Assembly (NCBI GenBank): GCA_951804985.1
Contig: OX638133.1
Coordinates: forward strand, 9,506,501-9,570,500
Source: Dryomyza anilis
Lineage: Eukaryota > Arthropoda > Insecta > Diptera > Dryomyzidae
DNA: 64,000 bases
Reading direction: 5' to 3'
The notes below the pieces were generated by a model. That model was not told the DNA's origin, ran no database searches, and was given only the letters and a program-made list of their open reading frames with translations. Below are positions 12,301 to 25,363 of the stretch, piece by piece. A program made the translations under genes and the position numbers. Position 1 is the first letter of the stretch; the number at the start of each line of letters is the position of its first letter.

Positions 12301-13787
12301 ACAATATTATACTATCAATGTTGCATTACATCCAAATATCATTGTCAAAAGAAATATGGCTATTTTTATATAATACAAATATTATTAAATACATTTTGGG
12401 GCAGAAAAAAATCAGGTCCGAACAATTTATAATCGATTTTAAAGCTAACCTACCTGAAAATATTAGTTTTTACTTTGCAAACCCAAAAATACGTAAGTAT
12501 TTTATACATTTACCTGCAAAATAGATATGTTGCCTGCAAGAATTTTTTTTCCCTGTGTGTAGTAATAAGAATTTTTGTGTTTACGTAAATTTAACAAATA
12601 TTTTTTATTCCAGCTACAAATGTAAGTACTCAGTAAAAAAAACTAATTAAATTATACAAATAGAATTGAAATGTTCCGGTAAACTTAAATCTAAAACATC
12701 GAACTCCACATAGAACATTGTGGTAATGCGATTTACCACATTTACCATACATTTTTATACCGTACGTACACTAAATGTAATTTGTTCAATTGTCGCGGTT
12801 TCAAATGTACAATGATTCAATGTTAAAATTTAATTAAAATAACTAAGACCTACTTATTTAAACAATCACTCTACACAGTCGACATAAAACTAAAAATGAT
12901 ACTTGACATTTAAAATAAACTTAAAGAATATCCTATGATTTATTAATTTTTTTCGGTAGACAGACAATTCTTGCCCCAACAATTTTGCACTAAACATAAC
13001 AATATTTGAATGAGACTATACTTTTATCCAGACTAACCCAGACAGTTTTCCCCTTTAATTATAATAAATTACAATAGGAATTGTCTTGGGAAGAATAGTT
13101 CGGAATAGAAATGATGGGAATATTTTTTTCAGGAAAGAATATTTATAGGAAATATCCTTAAATATTATTTAAGTTATAGTGTGCTAATATTTAAGACCCA
13201 TCGCCATGATTTTTTGTACATTTTAACTTCCAAATATATCAAATTTAGAATGGTATTGGAAATGGATTCATTAAAATGCCTTTTAAAAGAATTTAATTTA
13301 ATATTATTTTGGGATGACACAAATTTGACTCATTAATATGTACGATTTAAGAGCACTACCGGTGTTCTTAAGATTAATTTTTTGAGAACTTCGTAAAACA
13401 TAAAAACATCAAAAATATGAATATTTTAGGAGTATTAAAAATCTTATAAAAATAGTGGTTTCTGCATTATTTTAATTGCTCATTAATAAGTATAACAGGG
13501 CTCAATTAAAAATCTTCAAATACTCTAAAATATCTTAAAAATATGAATGTTTTCGGAATATTACAAAGATCATAAATATGAGCGATTTTTGGAACGGTTT
13601 ACGGGCTCATAGAAAACATTCAAAAATAGTACTCAATATAATTTTGGATAGTTTTCAGTTTATTCTAAATAACAATGTCCTATTTACTTTTCAAAATTTG
13701 ATCTCAAAAACATTAACAATAAATTCATTCATCAAACATTCAAATATTTTCAACACTAACTAGAATTACTTCTGAAATCATTACTTC
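12301..13787. other. AT-rich spacer, nothing recognised
   Basis: Only short chance open frames; no repeat ends or gene signals that I can support. Confidence 0.45.
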
Positions 13788-13809
13788 TAAATATCATTAC
13801 TTCTAATAC

Positions 13810-14259
13810 CAGGGCTGGATGGATTTTTTGATTTTATCCACTTAAAAATCTACGAGTTTTGGACTTTTTTTGATTTTGTTTTTTGGATTTTATATTCTAA
13901 ATATCATTACTTCTAATATCAGGGCTGGGTTTAGCTCTCCACTCTGATTTGTTTGGATTTTATCCACTAAAACAATTATTTGGACCACTGCTGGATGAAA
14001 TCTCTGCAGAAGTTGATAATGAAATGATACATATAGCTTCCAGATCTAAGACGGTGCATTTTTTCCACAAAGTATGTTTAAACCAAAGCTTTTACAGCTG
14101 TGTTCGGTAGAAAAATGGTGGGAAAGAATTACTTTAAAAACCGATAAATCCTATTGAAATTATGTTATTTATAAAAAATCCAAAAAAATATAATAAAAAC
14201 CAAAAAAAAAATCAAGTGGAGTGGATTTTGTTTTTAAATCCGCATTTTTTACAGCCCTG
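13810..14259. mobile_element. hAT-like MITE (CAGGGCTG ends)
   Basis: 450 bp with ends CAGGGCTGGATGGATTTTTT and TTTACAGCCCTG, flanked by an 8-bp near-duplication TCTAATAC (13802-13809) / TCTAATAA (14260-14267). Eight-base duplications and CAGGG ends fit hAT elements. The left end together with about 20 bp of its flank is repeated at 13897-13928, so the element carries a partial internal duplication. Confidence 0.7.
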
Positions 14260-14342
14260 TCTAATAACAAAATTTATATTGAAAATTAAAAGCAAAATTA
14301 CTTTTAAAGTTTCAATGTTCTAAATTATTTTCGTAATACCCA

Positions 14343-15240
14343 CACCCAGAAAAAAAGACTATAAACATAATAGTTTTTATACCCTACACTAAGAGTGAAA
14401 GGGTATATTCAGTTTGGTACGCCGTTTGTAACACACTGAATAAAGCATTTCCGACATGGAAAAGTATATATATTCTTGATCAGCATGACCTCCTGAGTCG
14501 ATTTAGCGATGTCCGTCTGTCTGTCTGTCTGTTGAAATCACGATTACGGAAAAAGTCGAAGATCTAGAGCAATGAAACTTAAGATTTAGATTACTTATAT
14601 ATCTAAGCTGTCTGAACAAGAAAATTGGCATGATCGATCTATTGTGACCTGAGAACCGACCACTTATACCTCTTATAAAATTTACATCTACAGATCAATT
14701 TTACTGTATACGTGCTTAGTGAAATATATATTGACATAATGCTGAAATACATGAAAATAATGTTTTCCTGCGAAACGAGTTGTGGTTCCCAAAAAAAAAA
14801 TCGAAATTCGGTACACCTACCCATTTGTAAATATGGGTATCAAATGAATGGAAATTCTTCAGCGATGGAAAGTTTGAAGTTATTTTCAGGATTCCTATAC
14901 CCTGTGGCCAATATACCAATTTGAATGGTAACCACACATATGTGTAGGGTATTTATTGTCGGCTTAGACCGACTATAATTTTGATAATCTTAACTATCAT
15001 AATAACACCTACTTTAAAATTTCTCATGTGATCTAACCTTCCCAACTGGTTTACTATTAAAAATAGTCAATAGGATAAATTATTATTTTAATCGGAAAAT
15101 ACCATTAAATACTTTAAAATACCATTACATTGCCATTGAGTTTATATGAAAAGATTTATTTTTTGTATACTATTAAATCAATAATATTGACTTAATAATA
15201 TACAATTTTAATGGGATGTAGGGGAACTTTTTTCTGGGTG
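14343..15240 (+). mobile_element. CACCCAG-family MITE split by a mini-me-like insertion
   Basis: Shell pieces 14343-14378 and 15050-15240 together match the 220-bp element at 1041-1260 in reverse complement. Ends CACCCAGAAAAAAAG and TTTTTTCTGGGTG, flanked by CA on both sides. The younger element 14379-15049 sits in its T run. Confidence 0.85.
14379..15049 (+). mobile_element. mini-me-like element, subfamily A copy 2 (nested)
   Basis: A 671-bp copy with ATACCCTACACTAAGAGTGA start, TA run, TTCTTGATCAGCATGACC core, (GTCT)n run, second hairpin ATAGTCGG-type near the end and ATCTAACCTTCCCAACTGG end. Inserted after a run of five T. Confidence 0.88.
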
Positions 15241-15242
15241 CA

Positions 15243-16297
15243 AAGTCAAAAATATACTTTATGTAATATGTAATATGTATGTATGTATGTATGTAATACA
15301 AAATTTTAAACTAAAACTATTTTAACAAAATTGATTAAAATTTTAATTAAATTAAATAAATAACTAAATGTATGTTTTTTGTTTGTGTTTGTTTAAGTGC
15401 CCATAGTACGGACCGCCGACAAGTCATTTATTGGCTAGGATTTAAATATGCAGCTATTTAATTATTTGACCAACGTCAAATAAAATAAAATCAAATTAAA
15501 TTTTGTTTGCATGTATGTAATTAAATCTAAATTGTATTTGAATATTTGACTTTAATGAATGTGAAAAAATAACTATAGATTATTGAAACTAAACAAATAT
15601 ATTCAAAATTTAATTGGCAAATAAACAACGAAATTCAAACTTTATAATTTTTTAGTTGGAATTAAATTGTTTTTTTTTTTTTGTATAATTCTACTATGTA
15701 CTTGAATGTATCGGCCAAACATTTCATAAATATATAGTAAAAACCATCCAGCTAGCTGAAAAGTTGATTCTAAATATATAGGAAAAACATAGTTTATATG
15801 AAGATATTTATAAATATTTCGAACATTTTTGGATTTACAAAGTTTTAGTTTATAATATTGAGTTTTCGGTCTGATGTCCTTCGTGTTGGAGAAAGCATGT
15901 TTTCGTTAATGTAGTTCGTCATGTAATCAATATTTCGAAAATCACAGAAAAATCCTTAAAATTTAAATATTTGAATCATAGTTCTGTACAGAAATACGGC
16001 CGGTTAGTGCAAGAGAAAAAAACACGTTTTTTTATTAATATAGATATTTATGGAACATTTAAAAAAAAATAAAAACAAAATCTTTAGATTTTTATTTATT
16101 CGGATTATGAACTTACTTTTTTTTTTTTTTTTGAAACGTACGCAAACATTTAGATTACATTTGATATTTTGGGAATCTTCGAGTATCTCATAATTTAATA
16201 TTTGGGTATTTTCTATTTGGTGACTTTGTATTTGGGTGTTTTTTTAAAACCTTGTGTTTGTGGATTTTGTTTTTGAAAATTTTATGCTGCTCCCATA
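15243..16297. other. AT-rich spacer with a short (GTAT)n run
   Basis: A small GTAT microsatellite lies at about 15270-15297. Nothing else was recognised. Confidence 0.5.
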
Positions 16298-16570
16298 TTC
16301 AGTTTGGTCATTCGTTTGTAATACTCAGAAGGAGACGTGTCCGATATTTTTTAGTGTGACCTCTTTAGTCTATTTGAAGAAGTCCGTTTGTCTATTGAAA
16401 TCACCATTACAAGACCATTGGAAGAGTTATATCAATAAAACTCTGAAGTTAATTGGCTTATATACCTACACTGGCTGGTATTGAAAATGGGCATGATCAA
16501 TCGATTATTGCATGTGATCCAATCACTTATGTTCAAATACCCCTTAAAAAAATTTACTTTATAACCGCCG
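16298..16570 (+). repeat. Degenerate mini-me-like A fragment
   Basis: Keeps in order TATTCAGTTTGGT, CGTTTGTAATACTCAGAAGG, a damaged core (GTGACCTC..TTTAG), GTCCGTTTGTC, GGGCATGATCAATCG and CACTTATGTTCAAATACC. Older than the other copies judging by its divergence. Confidence 0.7.
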
Positions 16571-16808
16571 AGAACTTTTTATTTTTGTGAAAACCAATAA
16601 TTTTCAACATTTTAAAGAACAATTGAAATAACAATTTAAGAAAATAATGCATTTACATTAATTATTTTATTTTAAATTTGGAAATTTTATTTCTTAAAAT
16701 GGGCCTGTGAAAAGTGTTGAAGTGTGTGGTTAAAATCAGCATTAAAAATAAGTCATTTATGGATGCTCATAGGAAAAATTGTTTTGAGCATTTACCAGCA
16801 CTCAAATA

Positions 16809-17097
16809 ATATCGTCGTTGTAGAACGAAAAGTCACCAAATACATTTACAAAATAACAAATATTCATTTACAAAAATCTTTATATATCTGTCAATTTTTA
16901 ATCGATGAGATCAATTGTTTTTACCACATGATAAGTAAATAAGTAAATGTAAATCTATCAATAAATATTTCAACTTTAAAAATGCATCAATTACTTTTTA
17001 TGATATTAAGCAACAAACTCGAAATTTAAGTTTTTCATAAAATGTATTTGATGTGTAATTAAAATGTTCGTTCTACAACGACGATATATTTTTTGTA
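16809..17097. repeat. CGTCG-family MITE, copy 2
   Basis: Ends ATATCGTCGTTGTAGAACGA and TTCTACAACGACGATAT form an inverted repeat. The interior matches the copy at 483-739, with AAAATCTTTATA and TTTTTAATCGATGA motifs. Confidence 0.9.
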
Positions 17098-17635
17098 GTT
17101 TTCCCAAACATATATTTGCTTCCAGCAAAACTATTATATTTTACAAAAATGTAAATGTGATCCTTTCGCCAATTAACGATGCATAGCGCTTCCTATTCGA
17201 TTCTTTGTTGGGTCGTGCCCGCTGAATTATCTGTTCCATTGACTAGCTGCGGGCCGAAAGGTGTTTCAACACGCAACGGCACAAATCGAAATATGGCAAA
17301 AAAAAACGACTAAAAATTTAAATTATAATAATAACATTTTGCAACAAAGTACATGAAGGCCAATGCAAATAAAACAGCCGGTCAATGTTGCGCCCTCTTG
17401 TGGCTGCATGTGTAATTAAAGCGCGTTAATCAGATTATTTTAATTTCCTTGCGAAACGGGCAGCAGGTGGACCGCTGTAAACATCAACAATGACATGCTG
17501 ATTGGAACTTGGGTTTTTCACTACACCCTACAAACTCTATGAAGAATTTGCATCTGATAAGATTAAAAGATTTTTAAACATTTGATGATTAAAAAGAAAA
17601 ACATGAATACACCAGTAGAAATAGAAATAGGGTTA
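17098..17635. other. GC-richer island without a gene call
   Basis: Around 17160-17500 the composition is clearly less AT-rich than its surroundings and not repetitive, with a TAATTAAAGCGCGTTAATCA stretch. No open frame or splice pattern could be built. Possibly conserved regulatory DNA; this is a guess. Confidence 0.3.
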
Positions 17636-17870
17636 TGATAGCGACCTGATCATTGAAGCAACAGTTGGACTGTAAGCATAAAGTTTCCTTAGCACAGGTT
17701 CAAATCTGGGCTGGAACTAACAAAATGTTTTCATAGAAAATTTTTGACATTGACTGGGGTCCACTTTGAGTACAAATATTTATAACACACACAGCTCAAA
17801 TTGAGAGACAGCTCGGCATAGGTTCTTCAAAGCTTTCGCGCCAAAATATTATTATGATAAATATTATTAT
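17636..17870 (+). repeat. tRNA-derived SINE, degenerate copy
   Basis: Recognisable by CAGTTGGACTG, a B box CAGGTTCAAATCTGG, CCACTTTGAGTACAAATA, CACAGCTCAAATTGAGAGA and an ATTATTAT tail, but with deletions in the middle of the body. Confidence 0.75.
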
Positions 17871-20395
17871 AAACTGAAAATTTGTGTGGCTCATACGCCA
17901 TTGAATCGATTTTGAGAAAAATCAAATTTGCAATTTGGATCAATGTCAATACTGAATATCTCAGATTTGAAACGAGTTATCGAAAAAATGGATAATGGTA
18001 TTAGAAAGAGAATATATGAGTTCAATTCCTAACTCGATTCACCCAAAAATGGAGTTTGAGCCAAACAAATTCTCAGATGACGAAATGACAAAAATGAACA
18101 TGGAAAATTAATATAATCACGCATACATATTGTCTAACCTACATTTTTGGATAAGATTGAATAACCTCGTTTACAGAATATTTAAATAACTTCGAATATT
18201 TCCTAAGCTCCACCCAAGCGGAAATTGATTAAGGTTAGTCTTATTTCCCAACCGTTTCTGATCAGAATACAAGAAGGCATCCTACCAAAGACGTCTAATA
18301 CGATTCGGGTAATCCTAATTTCAAATCCACGTATTGTAATATAATCCATTCTTTTCCAACTAGAACAAAATACGAAATGTTATCTTTGCGACACTCGTTT
18401 TTCAGGTGACTTAAAGGTTATTACAAACGTTATCTATGTCTAATAGTACGATAATAATTAGCTGCCATATTTACATGTGTATTGGTAGATAATAGGGTTG
18501 ACTAAAAGCTGTCTTAAATTATCTTATCGGTTGACTAGAGGACAACTTTTCGATGATGCCTTTTAATAGTTGACTTAAATATAACTTTTAAGTTATCTGT
18601 TCGAGAGCTAAAAGTCAACAAAACGGCAGACATTCGTAATCCTTTCAGATACCTTTTTGATCACTTTTACGACAACATTCGGACATCGCCAACTTTTAAA
18701 AGTTAGCATAAAGTTAGGTTTTGTACTTCGTTTGTCTGGTTGGGATACGAAGAAACCTGATCTAAAGACTACTTACTTTGCCAATTATGAAAAAACCTGA
18801 TTGGAAATTTTATTACTGTGATTGGAATATTATTTAACCCCTTTCATACATTAATATTTCTTTTATCTCATTGATACTAAAAATCTTCAGTCGGTTATAT
18901 TTACTGAAAAATCAACGCTTTGTATAAAATCGAAATCGGTAAATACAAACCTGAGACATATATCATAAGACAAAAAACAATACAAATGTACAAATTACAT
19001 TTTCCACGCCACCCTGTTTCACTTTTGGTGAAGGATATAAAAATAAAATATTCATACAAAATTCGATATCGGAATCATAACTGGGAAATTGTATACCGAA
19101 AATGTTTCGATACGATATAAAAACAAAAAAGAAGGAAAAAAACTGAAATCGTAACATATATGGGTCATTCCATGTCCGAAATATCAATCATAGCATGATG
19201 TCTTCCGAATTTGATGACATTTTATGGACAGATAGTCATCGAAAAAAATTCAATTAAAATTCATTTGGGTGTCACACATTTATGTTTCCTTTATTAGTTT
19301 CCCCTCCAAGTCGTCGTTGACCGAATATAGGTTTTTTGTAATGGTAAATTATATTTATAATTACGTGGTCGTCATATCTTTATATCACATTACATATGCA
19401 TTTGTTATAGCTTTTGTATTTGCATGAGTTCTGCTGCTATTGCATTTTATTACATAGTATGCAGCAGATAAGTAAAATGCTGCATGTTCAGCACTTTCAT
19501 CAGCATTTAAAATTGGCTGTTTCGAGTTTTTTGAGTTTTTTTCTTTTTCATACTGCAATATCTGCATCCAAGTGACATGACCAGTAGCTACAACTGTGCG
19601 TCCAAGAATACTTATTATGTGTCTGGTTACAATTTTGTGGAAGGGTTTTGTTTATTAATTTGTTGTTCACTTCTTTAATTTCCATGTTTTAACAGATACC
19701 TGTTATGAATTTATTTTCAAAATAATTTATTTAATTAACTGAATTTTTCAGAAATTTTGCTCCATTTATTATTATTAATTTATCTACTTTGAAATGCATC
19801 TATGAGAAATTTTAAAAATCAATTAAAATTTTTTAAATGCAAATATCGGAAAACCGTTTTCATATTCATACTCTAGAGATGTCTCGTCTATAAAGTACAT
19901 CCAATTTTTTTCAAGTGTTCCACCAAAAATTTATATATTTTTATAATATAAAATATATGATATGCACTTGCATTTCAAATGCAAATAAAAACCGTAAACG
20001 AACTAGAATAATCCCTAGTTTCACGTACACTAAGAAAAAAATTACGTAATAAAATTAAATGAAATCTATTTAAAATGGATTTAAATACTTTTGTAATAAA
20101 AAAGTAATACTCCATACAAAAATATATTACTCGCGTATTTAATTTCAAATTAAATAAAAAAGTATTTAATTTTATTACGTACGCATTTAAATTCATTTTA
20201 AAAAATATATATTATATACATTTTTTTAACATTTTTAAAGTATTATGTAGTACGTGGTCTTGTGTCCAAGCTACCAAAGGAAAAATTAATTGACGTAAAT
20301 ATAGCAACCGATATTAATTGCATTCATTAATCAATCCAGTAATAAAATTCACTAATTTCAAAATATGTTAATTTGATTTTTTTTGTATTCTTTAC
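17871..20395. other. Gene-poor spacer; one repeat shared with 22.7 kb
   Basis: A stretch at about 18226-18370 (GATTAAGGTTAGTCTTATTT, CTGATCAGAATACAAGAAGG) resembles the reverse complement of 22640-22810. No gene was found in the rest; open frames are short and AT-driven. Confidence 0.4.
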
Positions 20396-20648
20396 GAGTT
20401 ATAACCACTAACAAATTAATATATGTGATTTGTATGGGAGGTGGCAGTGTCCGTTGATCAATTTGGCTCAATTTCAAACTACTTCTTGGTTAAAACATGT
20501 CAAAACTAAAAGTTACCCTATGTACGCACAGCCCAACGGATAGACGGACTGGACTAAATCCAGTCAGGAAATGCTGCTGATCTGAAATATTATATATTTG
20601 TGCATACACAAACTTAAAACACCCGGTGCCCCAAGCGTGCAGGGTATA
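20396..20648 (-). repeat. mini-me-like subfamily B arm
   Basis: Carries GTGTCCGTTGATCAATTTGGCTCA and ends GCAGGGTAT, matching the right arm of the composite at 5451-7858. The (GTCY)n region is degraded. Confidence 0.65.
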
Positions 20649-21300
20649 AAAGCTCGTTATTCATTTTGGTTTCAGTTGCTGATCGTGCCACATCTTCATC
20701 ATTACAAATGCCTAATATTGAAATGTGCAATTTTCGCAAGAATTGCTTTTTGATGATACGGTTTTGTGCTACGTTTTCAATATAAAAATAAAGCAGCAGC
20801 AGCAACAACAGCTGCTGCTGCGTCTGCGGCTGCTTGCCCCCAATGCAAAGAACCAAATTAGAAACGAATCCTTACAAATATCCTTTTGGTATCCTTCTGG
20901 CAAGTGAGAGGCGTCATTCGGCACGACTTGGCCAGCTGGCAGATGTTAACAACAGCAGTAATAACAGCTAGTTTTTTTTGTATTTTTTTTTTGCCTTTGC
21001 TTTATAGCAGCGCTCCTCTTGTTGCTGCTTTAATTCATTATTAAAATAACCCATACTTAATTTAGGGTTTCGAACGCGTTTTGCAATCTTTTTGATGGCG
21101 AATATAATCAACTTAAGCATCTGCTGATGCGACGCATTTGCAGCAACATGCAATATGTTTACAGCAACAATAACTTTAGGAACACGTGATGCAAAATATG
21201 CAAAAAATGGGGGGAACGAAAAAAACACCTGCTACGCATCGCGACGTGACTAGCATAGCAATAAATTAACTTGTAGACAACATTGTTGTCATTTTAAACA
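20649..21300. other. GC-richer island with a CAG/CTG hairpin
   Basis: Non-repetitive, less AT-rich DNA. At 20791-20820 a run of CAG/CAA units is followed by CTG units, giving a self-complementary hairpin. No exon model could be supported; short Gln or Leu runs in the translations come from this repeat. Confidence 0.35.
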
Positions 21301-21702
21301 CCTTATAAAATAATTAAAATTCATTACGCGTACCTAAATATATTTTTAATAATCTGTGTGTTAGTTAAAAATAAATAAACTTATGGTTTATAACGTTTTT
21401 TATTCAATATTTTGCTATTTTGGGAGAACTCCCCGAATGAAAATTTAGTTCAGAATGCGTTCATTGTCTGATCAGTCTGCTTCATTTCAAATAATGTAAT
21501 GATCAGGGGTTCACAACAGTACCTTATTCAAAACGTAACGCTATTTGAAGTTGCTATCCTAATCAGGTTGCCTGCTCATTCTTCCTGATATTACCCTTAT
21601 CCTAACCTTATACCATTCGACTTATATTTCAATTCTTCTCAAAATTATTTTACCAAAGTCGAACTTTTCAAACATACCCAATGGAAAATATTCGAACTGC
21701 GT

Positions 21703-21905
21703 ACAAAGTAATGTACAAATAGAACCACTCCTCATTACTACTGCGCACATAGTGATTCGCCAATGGAACCACCCTTCATTACTACTGCTTACAAAGTAAT
21801 GCACAAATGGGCCACCCGTCATTACTGCTGCCCACAAAGTAATGTGTAAAGCGACCAATCTTCATTACGATTGCGTGAAAAGTAATGCTCAAATGGAAGC
21901 ACCAC
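21703..21905. repeat. 44-bp satellite, about five units
   Basis: ACAAAGTAATG-type starts recur at 21703, 21747, 21791, 21834 and 21877 (spacing 44, 44, 43, 43), each followed by CAAATGGAACCACCC-like and TTCATTACTACTGC-like text. Diverged tandem array. Confidence 0.85.
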
Positions 21906-22349
21906 TTGCGAATGTTTGGTTACGATATAATGATGTATGTATGGTTGACCTCATATTACAATACTTCTAAATAGTAATCTATATATACTTGAGCTAACAT
22001 TCGATTCCTTTGTACTTTGGATGCGGTATGTAATGGGTGGTGGTTCCTTTATGACATTACTTCGTAATCTACAGTGAATGCATACTTGCCCTAGGACATG
22101 TCTGTGTAAAAGTAAACAGAATTCATTATTGAGATTCCGACGCATTGCGATTCGATAATAATTAGGCAGTAATCGACTACGTAATGATGCTATTTCCCAT
22201 TGGGTATACTCGTTTTGAGAACACAGTCGTCTCAATAACTTTAGAGAATTTGAATTTCTTTTGCGTTCTTTAATTAGAATATTTGATTAAAACAATGTTG
22301 TTACACAATTTTATTATAAATTTTTTTAATAACATTTCAATCATATTAT

Positions 22350-22592
22350 TTTATTGTCTTTGTAGAATTAAAAGTCACCAACTACATTTGCCCATTATTC
22401 ATTTACAAAAATCTTTATAGATCTGTCAATTTCGGATCGTTGTGCTCAGTATTTCTACCAAATGAATCTATCAATTGATATTTCAACTTTAAAAATCTAT
22501 TAATTACTTTTTGTAATAATGACCAACAAACTCGAAATTTAACATTTTCATAAACATGTATTTGGTGACATTTAGTTCTACAAAGACGATAT
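22350..22592. repeat. CGTCG-family MITE, copy 3 (diverged)
   Basis: Ends drifted to ATTGTCTTTGTAGAA and TTCTACAAAGACGAT but the interior (AAAATCTTTATAGATCTGTC, TTTCAACTTTAAAAAT) still matches copies 1 and 2. Confidence 0.8.
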
Positions 22593-22639
22593 ACGATATC
22601 CAATCAAGCTTTTTCCATAAGTGTCACATCAGGTTCCAT

Positions 22640-22810
22640 TATGTAGGCTTTAGATCAGAATTTTTTATGAAAGATGGATCAGATTGCCTTACGTGGATTT
22701 GAAATTATGATTGCCATAGTTGATCAAGATCATTTGCCTTCGGTAGGGATGCCTCATCGTATTCTGATCAGGTAAGGATCCGAAATAAGGCTAACCTTAA
22801 CCAAGTTCCC
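22640..22810 (-). repeat. Repeat related to 18226-18370
   Basis: Contains GTATTCTGATCAGGTAAGG and AATAAGGCTAACCTTAACC, the reverse complement of motifs near 18226-18370. Ends not defined. Confidence 0.4.
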
Positions 22811-23014
22811 CTTAACAACTCAAAAGGTGCTCCCATATTTGGTGGATAGAGAAATTCTACTTTTCTGGGAATTATAGAAGACATTTAAGCGTTCGTAACG
22901 ATTTTTCAATGCCTCTTGACTGTTTCTTACATATCCAATGATCGAATAAATATAATTTAATCGTGTTTCTAGTTAAAATGTAGCTTTTAGAAATTCATAT
23001 TAAACGCAAGTTTA

Positions 23015-23945
23015 ATATCGTCGTTGTAGAACGAAAAGTCACCAAATACACCTTCAAAATGTCAAATATTCATTTACAAAAATCTTTATAAAACTGTCAA
23101 TTTTTAATCGATGATCTCCATTTTTTTACCACATAATAAAAAAAGGTAAATCTATTAGTTGATTTTTATACCCTACACTAATAGTGAAAGGGTATATTCA
23201 GTTTGGTACGCCGTTTGTAACATCCAGAAGGAAGCATCTCTGGTATGGAAAAGTATATATATTCTTGATCAGCAGGACCTCCTGATTTAACGATGTCCGT
23301 CTGTTGAAATCCCTACTACTTTTAAAATTGAAGAGCTAGATAAATGAAACTTATAACTTAGATTACTAATATACCTACGCTGTATGTGCGAAAAATTGGC
23401 GAGATCGGTCCATTGTGACCTATGATCCGACCACTTATGTTCAAATACCTCATATAAAATGTACATATAAAGATCAATTTTTATGTATACGTGCTTAGGT
23501 AAACTTTTTTGGTCAAATATATATTGACATCATGCTCAAATACATGATAATAATGTTTTCCGGCGAAAAGACTTGTGGTTCAAAAAAAAAAAAAAATCGA
23601 AATTCGGTACACCTACCCATTTGTAAATATGGGTATCAAATGAATGGAAATTCTTCAGCGATTGAATGTTTGTAGTTATTTTCAGGATTCGTATACCATG
23701 GTGACCTATATATCACTTTGAATGGTAACCACACATATGTGTAGGGTATTTATAGTCGGCTTAGACCGACTATAATTTTGATAATCCTTACTATCATAAT
23801 TACACCTACTTTAAAATTTCCCATGTGATCTAACCTTCCCAACTGGTTCAACTTCAAAAATGATCCAATTATTTATTATAATATTAATCAACAAACTCAA
23901 AAATTAAGTTTTTCATAAAAATGTATTTGGTGACTTTTCTTATAA
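23015..23945. repeat. CGTCG-family MITE, copy 4, split by a mini-me-like insertion
   Basis: Left part 23015-23167 and right part 23847-23945 match copy 1 across its whole length. The right inverted end is damaged after GGTGACTTTTCT. Confidence 0.85.
23168..23846 (+). mobile_element. mini-me-like element, subfamily A copy 3 (nested)
   Basis: About 679 bp, ATACCCTACACTAATAGTGA start and CTTCCCAACTGG end, inserted after five T inside the MITE. The (GTCY)n run is shortened to GTCCGTCTGTTG. Confidence 0.9.
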
Positions 23946-24079
23946 AACAAACGGATTTTTTGTATTTAAAAAAAAACATATATTTAAAATTTAATTATAA
24001 AAAAAATACCTTTTTTATTATGTCCTTAAAATAAATTCTATTAATTCTTTACCAAACAAAGGATTAAAAAAGAGCAACT

Positions 24080-24720
24080 GAAACTCAATATGTCTCACAT
24101 GCTGCAGCCAACAGAGTCAGGCGGCGATAGCGGCACACTTTAGTCGCAGTAACTGACGCCACCAAGCCGCACAAAGTGCGCTGATTGCATGAGTATGTGT
24201 GTGTGCGTGCGTGTGTGTTGAGAACCCAATTAAAACCACAGACCGTAGACCACCTGCAGTGCGATAATGAAGAATGTGCGAGCAAAATATGGTCGCTGGT
24301 CACATTGTGGTGGTAACGGTGCAAATGTGAAAATGCTAACACAATTTGGCAATTGAAATTGATAGCCAGCAGACGCGCAGAACAGAGCAGCGCAGACAAC
24401 ATTTGGTTGGGTTCGCTCGCTGGCACTTTCGATATGCACAAAACCCAGTCAACCGTAGCTTGTACCAGTGCAGTACATGACAGGGCAGGTCGGTCCAGTG
24501 CAAGTATCAGTCAACTACAATGATGATGAGTAGCAGCAGAAATATGTTCATCAAGTCACATGTAACATTGAGAAGGTGCAGGCGCCGGCCGGTTCGCATT
24601 CACTGAAATTGGTAGATACTCATTAAATATGCATTTAAAGGGTTTCAGTTGCTGCTAATTAAAATTGCAATGTGTTGCAGTAGCAGCAGCTAGTGGATTA
24701 GCATAGCTGGATATGGATAG
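24080..24720. other. GC-richer island with (GT)n run, no gene call
   Basis: Non-repetitive and distinctly GC-richer than the neighbours; a GTGTGTGTGCGTGCGTGTGT run lies near 24198. Overlapping minus-strand open frames of about 70-118 codons exist but have no recognisable domain and no splice or start support, so no gene is called. Could be an exon or a regulatory region of a gene not otherwise visible. Confidence 0.3.
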
Positions 24721-25116
24721 AATTCCCACGAATTTATGTTTAACCTTTTTTTTGGGGTTTTTGTAAATGGTCAATTTGTGTAATGTAGAAAAATATATAT
24801 TTTTGGGGTTTTTCGATTGTATATCATTTAATATTGTGTATCTTTTATTTCATATACAGAAAGGCAAATAAAAGATTTTTTTATTCGACATCATGGACCT
24901 CAAGATTCTAATCAACACTTCATACATATTGCTTTTGATTTGAAGTGTAGATATCTTGCAATCATTTTTCACAAGATACCTTTTGATTTATTTTATTTTT
25001 AAATTCTTGCTAAAAGTTCTCGTGTTTTTTGTCAATTCACGCATTTTCTATATTTTGCCTTTTTGTATTCCATTGAAACTTCAGCTAATATTTTAAAATT
25101 AACCCAATGAAATCCT

Positions 25117-25248
25117 GGGCTCTCATCACATAACTTAAAAACGATCATCGTTGAAACGATAGTCATAAAACGCTATCGTTTTTGTTTAACTAAGACTATC
25201 GTCTAAACGATATCGTTAGACGATTATCGTCATACGTGATTAGAGCCC
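25117..25248. repeat. 132-bp MITE with GGGCTCT ends
   Basis: Ends GGGCTCTCATCAC and GTGATTAGAGCCC are inverted. The inside is built of ACGAT/ATCGT words (AACGATATCGTT), resembling the ATCG-rich repeat near 43950-44060. Confidence 0.75.
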
Positions 25249-25283
25249 TGCTAAATCTGATCAAAGTTATGTTCAGTCAAACG

Positions 25284-25286
<3 letters not shown>

Positions 25287-25361
<75 letters not shown>
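25287..25361. repeat. (TA)n microsatellite
   Basis: About 70 bases of uninterrupted TA repeats followed by a T-rich tract. Confidence 0.95.

Positions 25362-25363
<2 letters not shown>

Noticed and set aside
24085..24441. 118-codon and 69-codon minus-strand frames
   Set aside because: GC-richer region lengthens chance frames; no domain, and the two frames overlap in different phases.
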